DNA of 7,162 nucleotides from Flavobacteriaceae bacterium UBA2765 (GCA_002352665.1 DEIV01000091.1:4455-11616), one strand, 5' to 3'; shown: positions 1 through 6,230, numbered from the stretch's first letter. Numbers and translations: made by a program. Notes: a model not told the origin generated them from the sequence alone.

Positions 1-1215
1 GGTAATTATGTATATGAAAATGACGTTTTACAGTTCTTTAATCACCCAGAGGGCTACGTAAGTCCTGATAACTCTGGAGGGTTCGATTATGTATATCAAT
101 ATAAAGACCACTTAGGAAATATCAGATTATCGTATACTGACTCTGACGGAAACGGTACCATCGCTCAATCTGAAATTATTGAGGAGAAAAACTACTATCC
201 CTTTGGGTTGACCCATAAGGGGTATAATGATGTTACCCAACCAACTGGAAATAGTGTGGCGAATAGATATGGTTATAATGGTAAAGAATTACAAGATGAA
301 GTTGTTGGAGGCAGTTCTTTAGATTGGTATGACTATGGAGCAAGAAATTATGATGCTGCGTTAGGGCGTTGGATGAATATTGATCCTCTAGCTCAAGCTT
401 ACTACTCTAAAAGCCCTTTTAATTATGCTCTTAATAACCCAATATCATTTATTGATCCTGATGGAACAAGAGTGTATTTTGTTATTTACACTGGAGGCAG
501 TAATGATGCTTATGATGCAGCTTCAACAAGAAGAAAGGAAATTGAAAATTCTAAAGGTTTTAATTCAAAAGAAGATAAAGTATATTTTTTAAATCTTGGA
601 GGAGATTTAGGAAAATTAAAAGGATTGATTGAAAGTAGTGTTGCAGATGCTGAAGAAAATGGCTTTGGTAAAACAGTTGAAGCTAGTTTCTTTGGTCATG
701 GTGCAGTAGATGGACCAGCAGGGTCTGCAGAAGCAAGTAGCGATGGTTTGGATAATGTTACTGGAAGACCTCTGGATGCTAATCAGTTATCTCCAAGTGA
801 ATGGAAATCTATCAATTTTAATTTTGATGGATCAGAAAGCATTGCCTGTTTTTATTCATGTAATGGATCTGAATTTGCAGAAAGATTTTTAAATTATCAA
901 AATACTAAGTTTTCGGCAGGAACAACAGGTAAAGCAGGAGGCTCTTATACATTTAAAGGAGGGTTTTCAGCTACTTGGTTTGGATTTGGAAGAAAAGAAT
1001 ATATGGTATCTGAAGATAATGGGCAAGTAAATCCAACAGCTGTATTTTCAGCAGATTCACCAATTGAAACTTATAAAACAGGAAATGGACAAACAAGAAA
1101 AATAACTTATAAAGACCCAGAGGGTAATATTATTTATTCTAGAACAGAGACAGGAGTACAAGGAAATCCAACAGTAGATAGAAAAACAAAAAAAGTAAAA
1201 TCTGGATCAAATTAA
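1..1215 (+). CDS. RHS-repeat core protein, C-terminal part, with putative toxin domain (5' partial)
   Basis: The frame is open from base 1 to the TAA at 1213-1215, giving 404 visible residues; the true start lies outside the window. The TTG at 208 is not a credible start because it falls inside the core motif NYYPFGL. Residues 1-155 are the RHS-associated core: DHLGNIRL (from 36), NYYPFGL (64-70), YGYNGKELQDE (90-100), WYDYGARNYDAALGRWMNID (from 109) and FIDPDG ending at 155. In RHS proteins the conserved core ends here and a variable, often toxic, C-terminal domain follows. That domain (156-404) has a hydrophobic strand ending in His-Gly (FFGHG, His233), then ACFYSCNG (Cys283, Cys287), resembling the His/Cys pair of clan CD caspase/CHAT-like peptidases. 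The tail (about 355-404) is polar and basic. Family membership of the core is clear; the peptidase-like assignment is inference. The product is probably a secreted or surface polymorphic toxin paired with the next gene. Confidence 0.88.
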   Translation, partial: GNYVYENDVLQFFNHPEGYVSPDNSGGFDYVYQYKDHLGNIRLSYTDSDGNGTIAQSEIIEEKNYYPFGLTHKGYNDVTQPTGNSVANRYGYNGKELQDEVVGGSSLDWYDYGARNYDAALGRWMNIDPLAQAYYSKSPFNYALNNPISFIDPDGTRVYFVIYTGGSNDAYDAASTRRKEIENSKGFNSKEDKVYFLNLGGDLGKLKGLIESSVADAEENGFGKTVEASFFGHGAVDGPAGSAEASSDGLDNVTGRPLDANQLSPSEWKSINFNFDGSESIACFYSCNGSEFAERFLNYQNTKFSAGTTGKAGGSYTFKGGFSATWFGFGRKEYMVSEDNGQVNPTAVFSADSPIETYKTGNGQTRKITYKDPEGNIIYSRTETGVQGNPTVDRKTKKVKSGSN

Positions 1216-1222
1216 TTTTATT

Positions 1223-1471
1223 ATGAAAAAAATATTTATTTATACTTTATTACTTCTAATAGTATTTTCACTACTATCATTTATGTATAGTTATTTTACT
1301 TCTAAAAACGGTTTTAGTGTAGGCTTCCCTTTTAAATTTTATAATGAGTTCGAGTTAAGTGGAAATAGTTTTAAAAATTTTGGATGGTTTATCGATAAAT
1401 TTATTTTCAACATTTTAGTCTACGCAGCTGTATCTATTCTTCTTGTAAGGTTAAATAAACTAAAAAAGTAA
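1223..1471 (+). CDS. Small two-helix membrane protein, candidate immunity protein
   Basis: This 82-residue ORF starts at ATG 1223, only 7 nt after the RHS stop, so it is very likely co-transcribed and possibly translationally coupled. Residues about 4-24 form a strongly hydrophobic segment after a Lys-Lys start. A second hydrophobic segment lies at about 56-77 and ends in a basic RLNKLKK tail. The middle loop is aromatic-rich (Phe, Tyr). I do not recognise the family. Position directly after a variable RHS C-terminal domain is the usual place for a cognate immunity gene in polymorphic toxin systems, and small membrane proteins occur in that role. That function is inferred from context only. 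The first segment could also be read as an uncleaved signal anchor. A hairpin terminator follows 9 nt after the stop. Confidence 0.65.
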   Translation: MKKIFIYTLLLLIVFSLLSFMYSYFTSKNGFSVGFPFKFYNEFELSGNSFKNFGWFIDKFIFNILVYAAVSILLVRLNKLKK

Positions 1472-1480
1472 CATTTTATT

Positions 1481-1507
1481 AAATCGCTCTTAGGAGCGAT
1501 TTTTTTA
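1481..1507 (+). terminator. Rho-independent terminator of the RHS/immunity unit
   Basis: A perfect 9-bp stem (AAATCGCTC, 1481-1489, with GAGCGATTT, 1494-1502) encloses a 4-nt loop TTAG. A run of seven T (1500-1506) follows or overlaps the stem. It sits 9 nt after the immunity-candidate stop and touches the stop codon of the convergent XRE gene (1505-1507). Read on the minus strand it has a weaker T-tract, so it may act in both directions. Confidence 0.85.
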
Positions 1508-1870
1508 TTCCATTTCTTGGAGAACAGTTTTAAGTGTAGATTTTAATTTACGCTTCGATAGAAATGCATCAAGAATAGAAAACATCGTTTTTTGTTCTTC
1601 TTTAGAAAGACTATCAATAAGTGCTACACGTTCCATTAATGTAGTATCAATAGAATTTACATCACGCAAAACATCTTTATCGGTAAAGAGTTCTGCCATC
1701 GATGACCCAAGAGCCTTTGCAATTTTAACTAAAGTACTTACAGACGGGTCTGTTTTACCATTTTCAATACGGCTGTACTGGGCGGCACCCATACCAATAG
1801 CAGAAATGACTTCTTTTTGAGAGAGTCCTTTAGCTTCTCTTACACGTTTAATGTTCTTACTTATCTCCAT
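1505..1870 (-). CDS. XRE/Cro-CI family transcriptional repressor
   Basis: This 121-residue DNA-binding protein begins at the ATG on minus strand 1870-1868. A longer reading from a TTG at 1921 is unlikely, because that TTG is the -33 box of the gene's own promoter and transcription would start downstream of it. Residues 4-62 form an HTH_3 domain: KNIKRVREAKGLSQKEV (helices 1-2), then AAQYSRIENG (29-38), the recognition helix and its conserved turn, then PSVSTLVKIAKALGSSMAEL. Residues about 70-121 are predicted helical (SLSKEEQKTMFSILDAFLSK) and probably dimerise. It lacks the C-terminal peptidase region of LexA/CI-type repressors, so induction by self-cleavage is not expected. It is divergent from the ATPase gene, with three matching inverted-repeat operators between them, so it very likely represses its own gene and the rightward operon. 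The HTH assignment is certain; the role is inferred from context. Confidence 0.92.
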   Translation of the reverse strand: MEISKNIKRVREAKGLSQKEVISAIGMGAAQYSRIENGKTDPSVSTLVKIAKALGSSMAELFTDKDVLRDVNSIDTTLMERVALIDSLSKEEQKTMFSILDAFLSKRKLKSTLKTVLQEME

Positions 1871-1871
1871 A

Positions 1872-1893
1872 TTATTGCTTAATACTGCAATAA
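1872..1893. promoter_or_regulatory. Operator O1 (XRE repressor binding-site candidate)
   Basis: This is a perfect inverted repeat, TTATTGC-N8-GCAATAA, 22 bp long. It covers the end of the leftward -7 box and the expected start of the XRE transcript, just before the XRE start codon. It is the most symmetric of three related sites; the others are at 1945-1966 and 1981-2002. Confidence 0.75.
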
Positions 1894-1921
1894 AGGTACG
1901 TTTAAAGGCTTTATTTATCAA
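1891..1921 (-). promoter_or_regulatory. Leftward promoter of the XRE repressor gene
   Basis: On the minus strand a TTG (1921-1919) is followed after 20 nt by TACCTTTA (1898-1891), close to the Bacteroidota pattern TTG-N19/20-TAnnTTTG. Transcription would begin near 1885, leaving a leader of about 15 nt before the ATG at 1870. Operator O1 overlaps the -7 box, which fits autorepression. Confidence 0.6.
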
Positions 1922-1944
1922 TTTTTAGAAATTATGATTTATAT

Positions 1945-1966
1945 TTATTGCTTTATAAGGCAAATA
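1945..1966. promoter_or_regulatory. Operator O2 (XRE repressor binding-site candidate)
   Basis: The site reads TTATTGC-TTTATAAG-GCAAATA. Its left half is identical to O1 and its right half keeps GCAA. It contains the TTG -33 box (1948-1950) of the rightward promoter, so a bound dimer would block that promoter. It is a direct copy of O3 with a 36-bp period and two differences in the first 21 bases. Confidence 0.7.
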
Positions 1967-1978
1967 TATATAATTTTG
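1948..1978 (+). promoter_or_regulatory. Rightward promoter of the ATPase/recombinase operon
   Basis: A TTG (1948-1950), exactly 20 nt, then TAATTTTG (1971-1978) match the Bacteroidota -33/-7 promoter with a perfect TAnnTTTG. The start point would be near 1985, giving a leader of about 24 nt before the ATG at 2009. Operators O2 and O3 cover the -33 box and the start point. Confidence 0.7.
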
Positions 1979-1980
1979 TT

Positions 1981-2002
1981 TTATTGCTATATAAGTCAAA
2001 TA
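1981..2002. promoter_or_regulatory. Operator O3 (XRE repressor binding-site candidate)
   Basis: The site reads TTATTGC-TATATAAG-TCAAATA, in the same orientation as O2. It lies immediately after the rightward -7 box, over the expected transcription start and just before the ATPase start codon. The right half-site has one change (TCAA for GCAA), so it may be the weakest site. Confidence 0.68.
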
Positions 2003-2008
2003 ATAATT

Positions 2009-3589
2009 ATGAGTTCTTTAAACACTAACAATCCAAACAACTACCAGTACACCACCAACTATTTAGAAATACACATACTTGGCGGCATCAAACTCAACAA
2101 ATTAGAAACATTAAGGATAACACTAAGTGTTCAAAAACCCAAAGTGCATATTGTTTTAAGACATAGTTTAGATGTATATAATGATAATCAAGTAGAAAAA
2201 TTTGTTAGAAAAGTAGCAGAACGCTTGGAAATAGGAACGAGTATTGTCCGTAAAACATTACAGGAACTCACGCACGAATTAGAGAACTATCGCTTTTTAT
2301 TATTGAAACAAGAGGCTGAATTATACAAGCCACATTTTAAAGAACTCACAGAAAATGAAAGGCAGTCCGCCACGGACTTTTTAAAAAAGAAGAACTTACT
2401 ACAATTAACGAACGAACTTATTGGAAAGTCTGGAGTTATTGGAGAGCAAACCAACAGGCTTTTAATGTATCTAATATTTACATCAAGAAAAACGAACAAC
2501 CCTTTACATTGTATCAGCTTGGGAAGTAGCGGAGTTGGTAAAACTCATTTGCAAAGCAAGGTTGCAGAATTAATACCAGAAGAAGATAAAATAGAAATTA
2601 CAGTATTATCGGCAAACGCATTTTACTACTTCAACAGAACAGAATTACAACACAAATTAATATTAATAGAAGATTTAGATGGAGCAGAATCTGTACTCTA
2701 TCCACTACGAGAATTACAATCTAAAAAGAGAATTACTAAAACGGTAGTTCATAAAGATACCAAAGGCACAACCAAAACTATACACCTAACTGTTGAAGGT
2801 CCTGTAAGTGTTGCAGGCTGTACCACCCAAGAAAGCATTTATGAAGATAACTCAAATAGAAACTTCCTTTTATATATTGATGAGAGTGCAGAGCAAGACC
2901 AACGTATTATGAATTATCAACGATTGATTAGTGCAGGAAAAATAAATGAAGAAGAACAGCACGCATCGCGTGATTTATTACAAAATGTTCAGGGTGTATT
3001 AAAACCAATACGAGTAATCAATCCGTATGCAATGTACTTAGAATTACCACAATCAGTATTTAAACCAAGAAGAACCAACTCGCATTATTTACAATTTATA
3101 GAAGTCATTACCTTTTACAAACAATACCAACGAGAGCATAAAGTAAATGAAGATACAGGAGAAATCTATATCGAAACTACCATTGAAGATATAGAAGAAG
3201 CGAATGAATTAATTACAGATGTGTTATTGAGAAAATCTGATACAATTACAGGAGCAACACGAAACCATTTAGAATGCCTCAAGGCATATTTAGCAAAAAA
3301 TAACCAGACCACATTTACAAATGCTGAAATCAGAAGAAATCTACGAATAAAGGAAACGACTTTAAGACGTTACAATGGGCAGTTATTGGCAGAGAATTAT
3401 ATACAAAGAGTAAAGAAATCTAAAACCAAAAGTTACTGTTTTGAAGTCGTGGACGTGGACGAATACACCAATCTAAAAGAACAGATAAATAGTGCATTAA
3501 ATGTTTGTCTGCATCGACTCGATGCCGCCACATCGCCACAAAGTCGCCACCAACAAAATGGCGAGGTAAAGGATAAGAAAATCAGTTAG
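2009..3589 (+). CDS. Replication-type P-loop ATPase (helicase-like) with C-terminal winged helix
   Basis: The protein is 526 residues from the ATG at 2009. The in-frame ATG at 1934 is rejected because it lies upstream of the promoter and its extension would be read through the operators. Residues 1-150 hold a mixed helical N-terminal region. A Walker A motif GSSGVGKT (172-179, Lys178) and Walker B LILIED (217-222, Glu221-Asp222) define an ATPase core. It continues with DGAESVLYPLRELQSKK, a GPVSVAGCTTQ strand turn and NSNRNFLLYIDES (Arg284 is a possible arginine finger). This order resembles MCM/AAA+-like ATPases of mobile elements that often accompany CHC2-type primases, though no primase domain is seen here. 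Residues about 436-475 (FTNAEIRRNLRIKETTLRRY) look like a winged helix, so DNA binding is likely. The C-terminus overlaps a cluster of CGCCAC repeats. ATPase function is firm. A role in replicating or mobilising this element is inferred from the recombinases downstream. Confidence 0.8.
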   Translation: MSSLNTNNPNNYQYTTNYLEIHILGGIKLNKLETLRITLSVQKPKVHIVLRHSLDVYNDNQVEKFVRKVAERLEIGTSIVRKTLQELTHELENYRFLLLKQEAELYKPHFKELTENERQSATDFLKKKNLLQLTNELIGKSGVIGEQTNRLLMYLIFTSRKTNNPLHCISLGSSGVGKTHLQSKVAELIPEEDKIEITVLSANAFYYFNRTELQHKLILIEDLDGAESVLYPLRELQSKKRITKTVVHKDTKGTTKTIHLTVEGPVSVAGCTTQESIYEDNSNRNFLLYIDESAEQDQRIMNYQRLISAGKINEEEQHASRDLLQNVQGVLKPIRVINPYAMYLELPQSVFKPRRTNSHYLQFIEVITFYKQYQREHKVNEDTGEIYIETTIEDIEEANELITDVLLRKSDTITGATRNHLECLKAYLAKNNQTTFTNAEIRRNLRIKETTLRRYNGQLLAENYIQRVKKSKTKSYCFEVVDVDEYTNLKEQINSALNVCLHRLDAATSPQSRHQQNGEVKDKKIS

Positions 3590-3613
3590 TTACAACAACT
3601 CGCCACAAAAGTC
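3511..3613. repeat. CGCCAC repeat and inverted-repeat cluster
   Basis: Four direct copies of CGCCAC lie at 3526, 3534, 3545 and 3601. One inverted partial copy (TGGCG, 3559-3563) forms a 6-bp stem with 3544-3549. A perfect 15-nt palindrome (GCATCGA-C-TCGATGC, 3511-3525) precedes them. The cluster spans the end of the ATPase gene and the gap before the first recombinase, and it is richer in G+C than its surroundings. It could be an iteron-like replication or recombinase binding region; that role is inference. Confidence 0.4.
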
Positions 3614-3687
3614 TAAAAAACACATACCGAAGTAAAAAAAGTCGAGAGCCAAAGCCTGTATTGAGCGAAGCCGAAATAACACACAAA

Positions 3688-4602
3688 ATGAAGAAACTGA
3701 AATTACAAAACCAGAGTTATAAAGCCTTACTGCAAAATTTTAAGGAATGGTTGGACATTTTAGGCTATAGCCAAAGCACAGTTTATTATATGCCAATTTT
3801 TGTACAAGAGTTTTTTTACTGGTTGGAACAGCACAATATTAATAGTATTGATAGAATCAGCTTGACCAATGTAACCGATTATTACAGGCATCTAAATGAA
3901 CGTTGCCACGAGCGAAAAAGCGGTGGATTAAGTAAAGCATACTTGAACAAACACCAAAGCGGTCTAAAAAAGTTTAGAGAATACTTGCAAAAACACGGGG
4001 CGAAAACCTTTAAAATACATCTTCGATGGGAAGAGAATGATCCTTTAAAAAAAGAAGTATTAACGCAATCAGAAATCAAAGAACTCTTTGAAATAACCAG
4101 TTATAGTAGTGGGTTTTTAAGAACTCGTTTACGAGATAAAGCGATGTTGGTAGCCTTATATAGTTGTGGTTTAAGACGTAGCGAAGTGATGAACCTTGAT
4201 ATGAACGATGTTCTTTTTGATAGAGAACTGATATTTATAAAAAAAGCAAAGAACTTTAAACAACGTTATGTGCCAGTTAATAATTACAATCTACGCATTT
4301 TAGAAGATTATCGTTATGAAGCTCGTCCACTCTATCCAACAACTACAAACGAAGCTTTTTTTATCAATCGTTATGGCAATAGATTAGCTGGTGCAGATAT
4401 GGCCATACGATTGCAACATCTAATTAGCTTAACGGATAACCAGGAGTTAAAACAAAAACGAATTACACCACATTGTTTGCGACATTCTATTGCAACACAC
4501 CTTTTACAACAAGAAGTGAAATTAGAAGACATACAACAGTTTTTAGGACACAGTTCCTTAAAGGCAACACAGATTTACACGCATTTAATCAAAACAATAT
4601 GA
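3688..4602 (+). CDS. Tyrosine recombinase/integrase, XerC/D-like, complete active site
   Basis: The product is 304 residues from ATG 3688 (MKKLKLQNQSY). A TTG at 3661 in the same frame would add nine residues and cannot be excluded. An N-terminal SAM-like core-binding domain (about 8-110) precedes the catalytic domain. All expected active-site residues are present: Arg163 (CGLRRSE), Lys191 (KNFKQRYVP), His262 and Arg265 (HCLRHSIATHLL), His288 (LGHSS) and the nucleophile Tyr297 (TQIYTHL). The size fits simple XerC/D-type recombinases, with no extra arm-binding domain visible. It would cut and rejoin DNA through a 3'-phosphotyrosine link, probably to move this element. It follows the ATPase by about 100 nt, with no terminator seen, and its stop overlaps the next recombinase, so all three are probably one operon under the rightward promoter. 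Confidence 0.93.
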   Translation: MKKLKLQNQSYKALLQNFKEWLDILGYSQSTVYYMPIFVQEFFYWLEQHNINSIDRISLTNVTDYYRHLNERCHERKSGGLSKAYLNKHQSGLKKFREYLQKHGAKTFKIHLRWEENDPLKKEVLTQSEIKELFEITSYSSGFLRTRLRDKAMLVALYSCGLRRSEVMNLDMNDVLFDRELIFIKKAKNFKQRYVPVNNYNLRILEDYRYEARPLYPTTTNEAFFINRYGNRLAGADMAIRLQHLISLTDNQELKQKRITPHCLRHSIATHLLQQEVKLEDIQQFLGHSSLKATQIYTHLIKTI

Positions 4603-5489
4603 AGAATTACCAGACCTATCTAAAGCAACTTCGTAAAAGTCAAAAAACTGTAGAAGCGTATAGCATCAATATTGAAAAGCTACAAAAATGGTGTGCGTCA
4701 AAACAGATAGAAACTGAAACCATCAATTACAAGCAACTATTGAAATATGTAGCAACATTAAAAGCGAACAACCAAGCCAATACAGTCAACAACCATTTAA
4801 CAGCGATACGACATTATCTAAACCACTTAATCGAACAAGGTTACCGAACAGAAAATATTGCAGAAGGAATGACCATCAGAGGTGGTACAAAAAAAGTATT
4901 ACAGAATTTATTGGATGCAGACGAACTTGAAGATTTATATTATTCTTATGAAACCAATACGCATAAAAAAGAGAATTTTTATTTTGAAGCAACAGCCAAA
5001 CGCAATAAGGTTATTGTAGGCTTATTGGTATATCAAGGCTTGGTAAGTAATAATTTTAATCGTCTAAAAGTTGATGATATTAATTTACAAAGAGGCTCAA
5101 TTTATGTTGCGAGTACGTTAAGAAATGCACCAAGAAAAATACAATTAAAACCTTGGCAGATACTACAGTTAAAAGAATATATTGAAGAAGTTTTACCAAT
5201 TATACGAAAGCATATAAACGTCTATGATGAACGTCTTTTTCCTTTAAATACCCCACAGTTTAGTGTGTTGTTGTTCCCTATTTTTAATAAGTTAAAAAGC
5301 TACAATCGAAAAGTAACAAATAACGGTCATCTTAGAGCGAGCGTTATTGTAAACTGGTTGAAACAATACAACATTAGAGAAGTACAGGAAATGGCAGGAC
5401 ATCGACATATTTGTTCAACGGAATCTTACAAACAAGATGACTTGGAAAATCTACAGAAAATTATAAAAGCGTTCCATCCATTAAGTTAA
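4599..5489 (+). CDS. Second tyrosine recombinase, divergent active site
   Basis: The product is 296 residues from ATG 4599, which overlaps the stop of the first recombinase (ATGA). This indicates translational coupling. An upstream in-frame extension back to 4473 lies inside the first recombinase and is rejected. The N-terminus (MKNYQTYLKQLRKSQKTVEA) is a core-binding SAM-like fold. The catalytic domain keeps Lys180 (RNAPRKIQLKP), Arg246 (GHLRAS), His268 (AGHRH) and Tyr277 (STESYKQDD). The first catalytic arginine is replaced (YQGLVSNNFNRL, Val149 where Arg is expected). The usual His of HxLRH aligns with Gly243, unless neighbouring His244 substitutes. It may be a specialised partner of the first recombinase, as in elements that use paired tyrosine recombinases such as Tn554-type transposons, or an accessory protein with low activity. 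Membership in the superfamily is secure; activity is uncertain. Confidence 0.85.
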   Translation: MKNYQTYLKQLRKSQKTVEAYSINIEKLQKWCASKQIETETINYKQLLKYVATLKANNQANTVNNHLTAIRHYLNHLIEQGYRTENIAEGMTIRGGTKKVLQNLLDADELEDLYYSYETNTHKKENFYFEATAKRNKVIVGLLVYQGLVSNNFNRLKVDDINLQRGSIYVASTLRNAPRKIQLKPWQILQLKEYIEEVLPIIRKHINVYDERLFPLNTPQFSVLLFPIFNKLKSYNRKVTNNGHLRASVIVNWLKQYNIREVQEMAGHRHICSTESYKQDDLENLQKIIKAFHPLS

Positions 5490-5496
5490 TAACCTT

Positions 5497-5517
5497 GTTG
5501 TCGCAAATTGCGACAAC
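5497..5517. repeat. 21-nt perfect palindrome after the recombinase operon
   Basis: A 10-bp arm, GTTGTCGCAA, is repeated inverted around a single central A. It lies 8 nt after the stop of the second recombinase and about 100 nt before the ORF6N gene. As RNA the one-base loop is poor and no T-tract follows. A dimeric protein site (operator or recombinase core site) is therefore more likely than a terminator. Confidence 0.6.
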
Positions 5518-5546
5518 CTAAAACATTTAAGGAAAAATTGAGCACC

Positions 5547-5583
5547 TTAAACTTGATATTCCAATCTGGAATATCAAGTTTAA
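5547..5583. repeat. 17-bp perfect inverted repeat upstream of the ORF6N gene
   Basis: Arms 5547-5563 and 5567-5583 are perfectly complementary over 17 bp with a 3-nt loop ATC. The arm core is CTTGATATTCCA. The right arm is followed by A-rich DNA rather than a T-tract on the plus strand. It lies 35 nt before the ORF6N start, over the expected upstream promoter region (a possible -7 box TATTTTTA at 5590-5597). It could be an operator, a leader hairpin, or a terminator for minus-strand transcription. Confidence 0.6.
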
Positions 5584-5618
5584 AAATAGTATTTTTACCA
5601 ACGAAATAAGCATATAAA

Positions 5619-6149
5619 ATGAGTAAGGAAATCACGATAACCGAAGAATCTGTAATTAATAAAATCTATATTATTAGAGACCAAAAAGTAATGTTAGATA
5701 AAGATTTAGCAGAACTCTATGATGTAACAACAGGTAATTTAAATAAAGCTGTTGGAAGAAATATTAAACGTTTTCCTGAAGATTTTATGTTTGAATTAAC
5801 TAAAGAAGAGTTCGACAACTTGAAATCACAATTTGAGATATCAAGTTGGGGTGGAACTCGTAAAATGCCGAAAGCTTTTACAGAGCAAGGAGTTGCAATG
5901 TTATCAGGTGTTTTGCATAGTGATAGAGCTATTATGGTAAATATCCAAATAATGAGAGCTTACTCAAAAATGAGAGAAATGTTAACCGATAATTTAGGTC
6001 TAAAACTTGAAATTGAAGAAATCAAAAAGAAGCTATCCAATCACAGCAAGAATATTGAACTGGTATTTAACTACTTGGATGAATTGATTGACAAGAAAGA
6101 TGACAAAAAGCCTCGAACCCAAATAGGTTACAAAAAAGATAAAGAATAG
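5619..6149 (+). CDS. ORF6N domain protein (phage/mobile-element DNA-binding family)
   Basis: The product is 176 residues from ATG 5619. The ORF6N domain fills about residues 8-100. Recognisable parts are IYIIRDQKVMLDKDLAELYD, TGNLNKAVGRNIKRFPEDFM, FELTKEEFDNLKSQF, SSWGGTRKMPKAFTEQGVAM and LSGVLHSDRAIMVNIQIMRA. Residues about 120-160 form a helical, probably coiled segment (LKLEIEEIKKKLSNHSKNIE), followed by a very basic tail (KKDDKKPRTQIGYKKDKE). ORF6N proteins are related to KilA-N/Bro-type domains and are common in phages and mobile islands. They are thought to bind DNA or RNA, but no precise role is known. This gene follows the recombinase operon in the same direction after a 129-nt spacer with two inverted repeats. 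The spacer suggests its own promoter and control. Confidence 0.9.
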   Translation: MSKEITITEESVINKIYIIRDQKVMLDKDLAELYDVTTGNLNKAVGRNIKRFPEDFMFELTKEEFDNLKSQFEISSWGGTRKMPKAFTEQGVAMLSGVLHSDRAIMVNIQIMRAYSKMREMLTDNLGLKLEIEEIKKKLSNHSKNIELVFNYLDELIDKKDDKKPRTQIGYKKDKE

Positions 6150-6157
6150 AAATCCCC

Positions 6158-6212
6158 ACAAAACAAAACCCAGTTTTATCGCTTACTCAAAATCTTCTGT
6201 TTTTTGTTTTGT
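6158..6212 (+). terminator. Possible terminator after the ORF6N gene
   Basis: An imperfect inverted repeat (ACAAAACAAAACCCAG, 6158-6173; CTGTTTTTTGTTTTGT, 6197-6212) matches at 14 of 16 pairs with a 23-nt loop. It begins 9 nt after the stop. The 3' arm itself is T-rich. The G+C content is low and the loop is long, so it is a weak candidate. Confidence 0.35.
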
Positions 6213-6230
6213 TCCGCTCGCCACTACAAT

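Noticed and set aside
710..892. Plus-strand 60-codon ORF inside the RHS gene
   Set aside because: It overlaps the C-terminal domain in another frame and lacks its own signals.
1919..1921. TTG as an earlier start for the XRE gene (138 residues)
   Set aside because: The TTG is the -33 box of the leftward promoter, the predicted transcript begins about 35 nt downstream, and the ATG at 1870 begins exactly at the conserved HTH domain.
1934..2008. N-terminal extension of the ATPase from ATG 1934
   Set aside because: It would run through the promoter and operators O2 and O3, and it encodes a repetitive Ile/Tyr/Phe stretch typical of translated AT-rich regulatory DNA.
2287..2499. Minus-strand 70-codon ORF
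   Set aside because: It lies opposite the conserved ATPase reading frame with no recognisable motif or promoter; it is a shadow frame.
3882..4079. Minus-strand 65-codon ORF
   Set aside because: It is antisense to the well-supported first recombinase, and its composition is that of a complementary frame.
4473..4598. N-terminal extension of the second recombinase
   Set aside because: It lies wholly inside the first recombinase in another frame and has no recombinase-like content; the ATG at 4599 starts at the family's usual N-terminus with an ATGA overlap.
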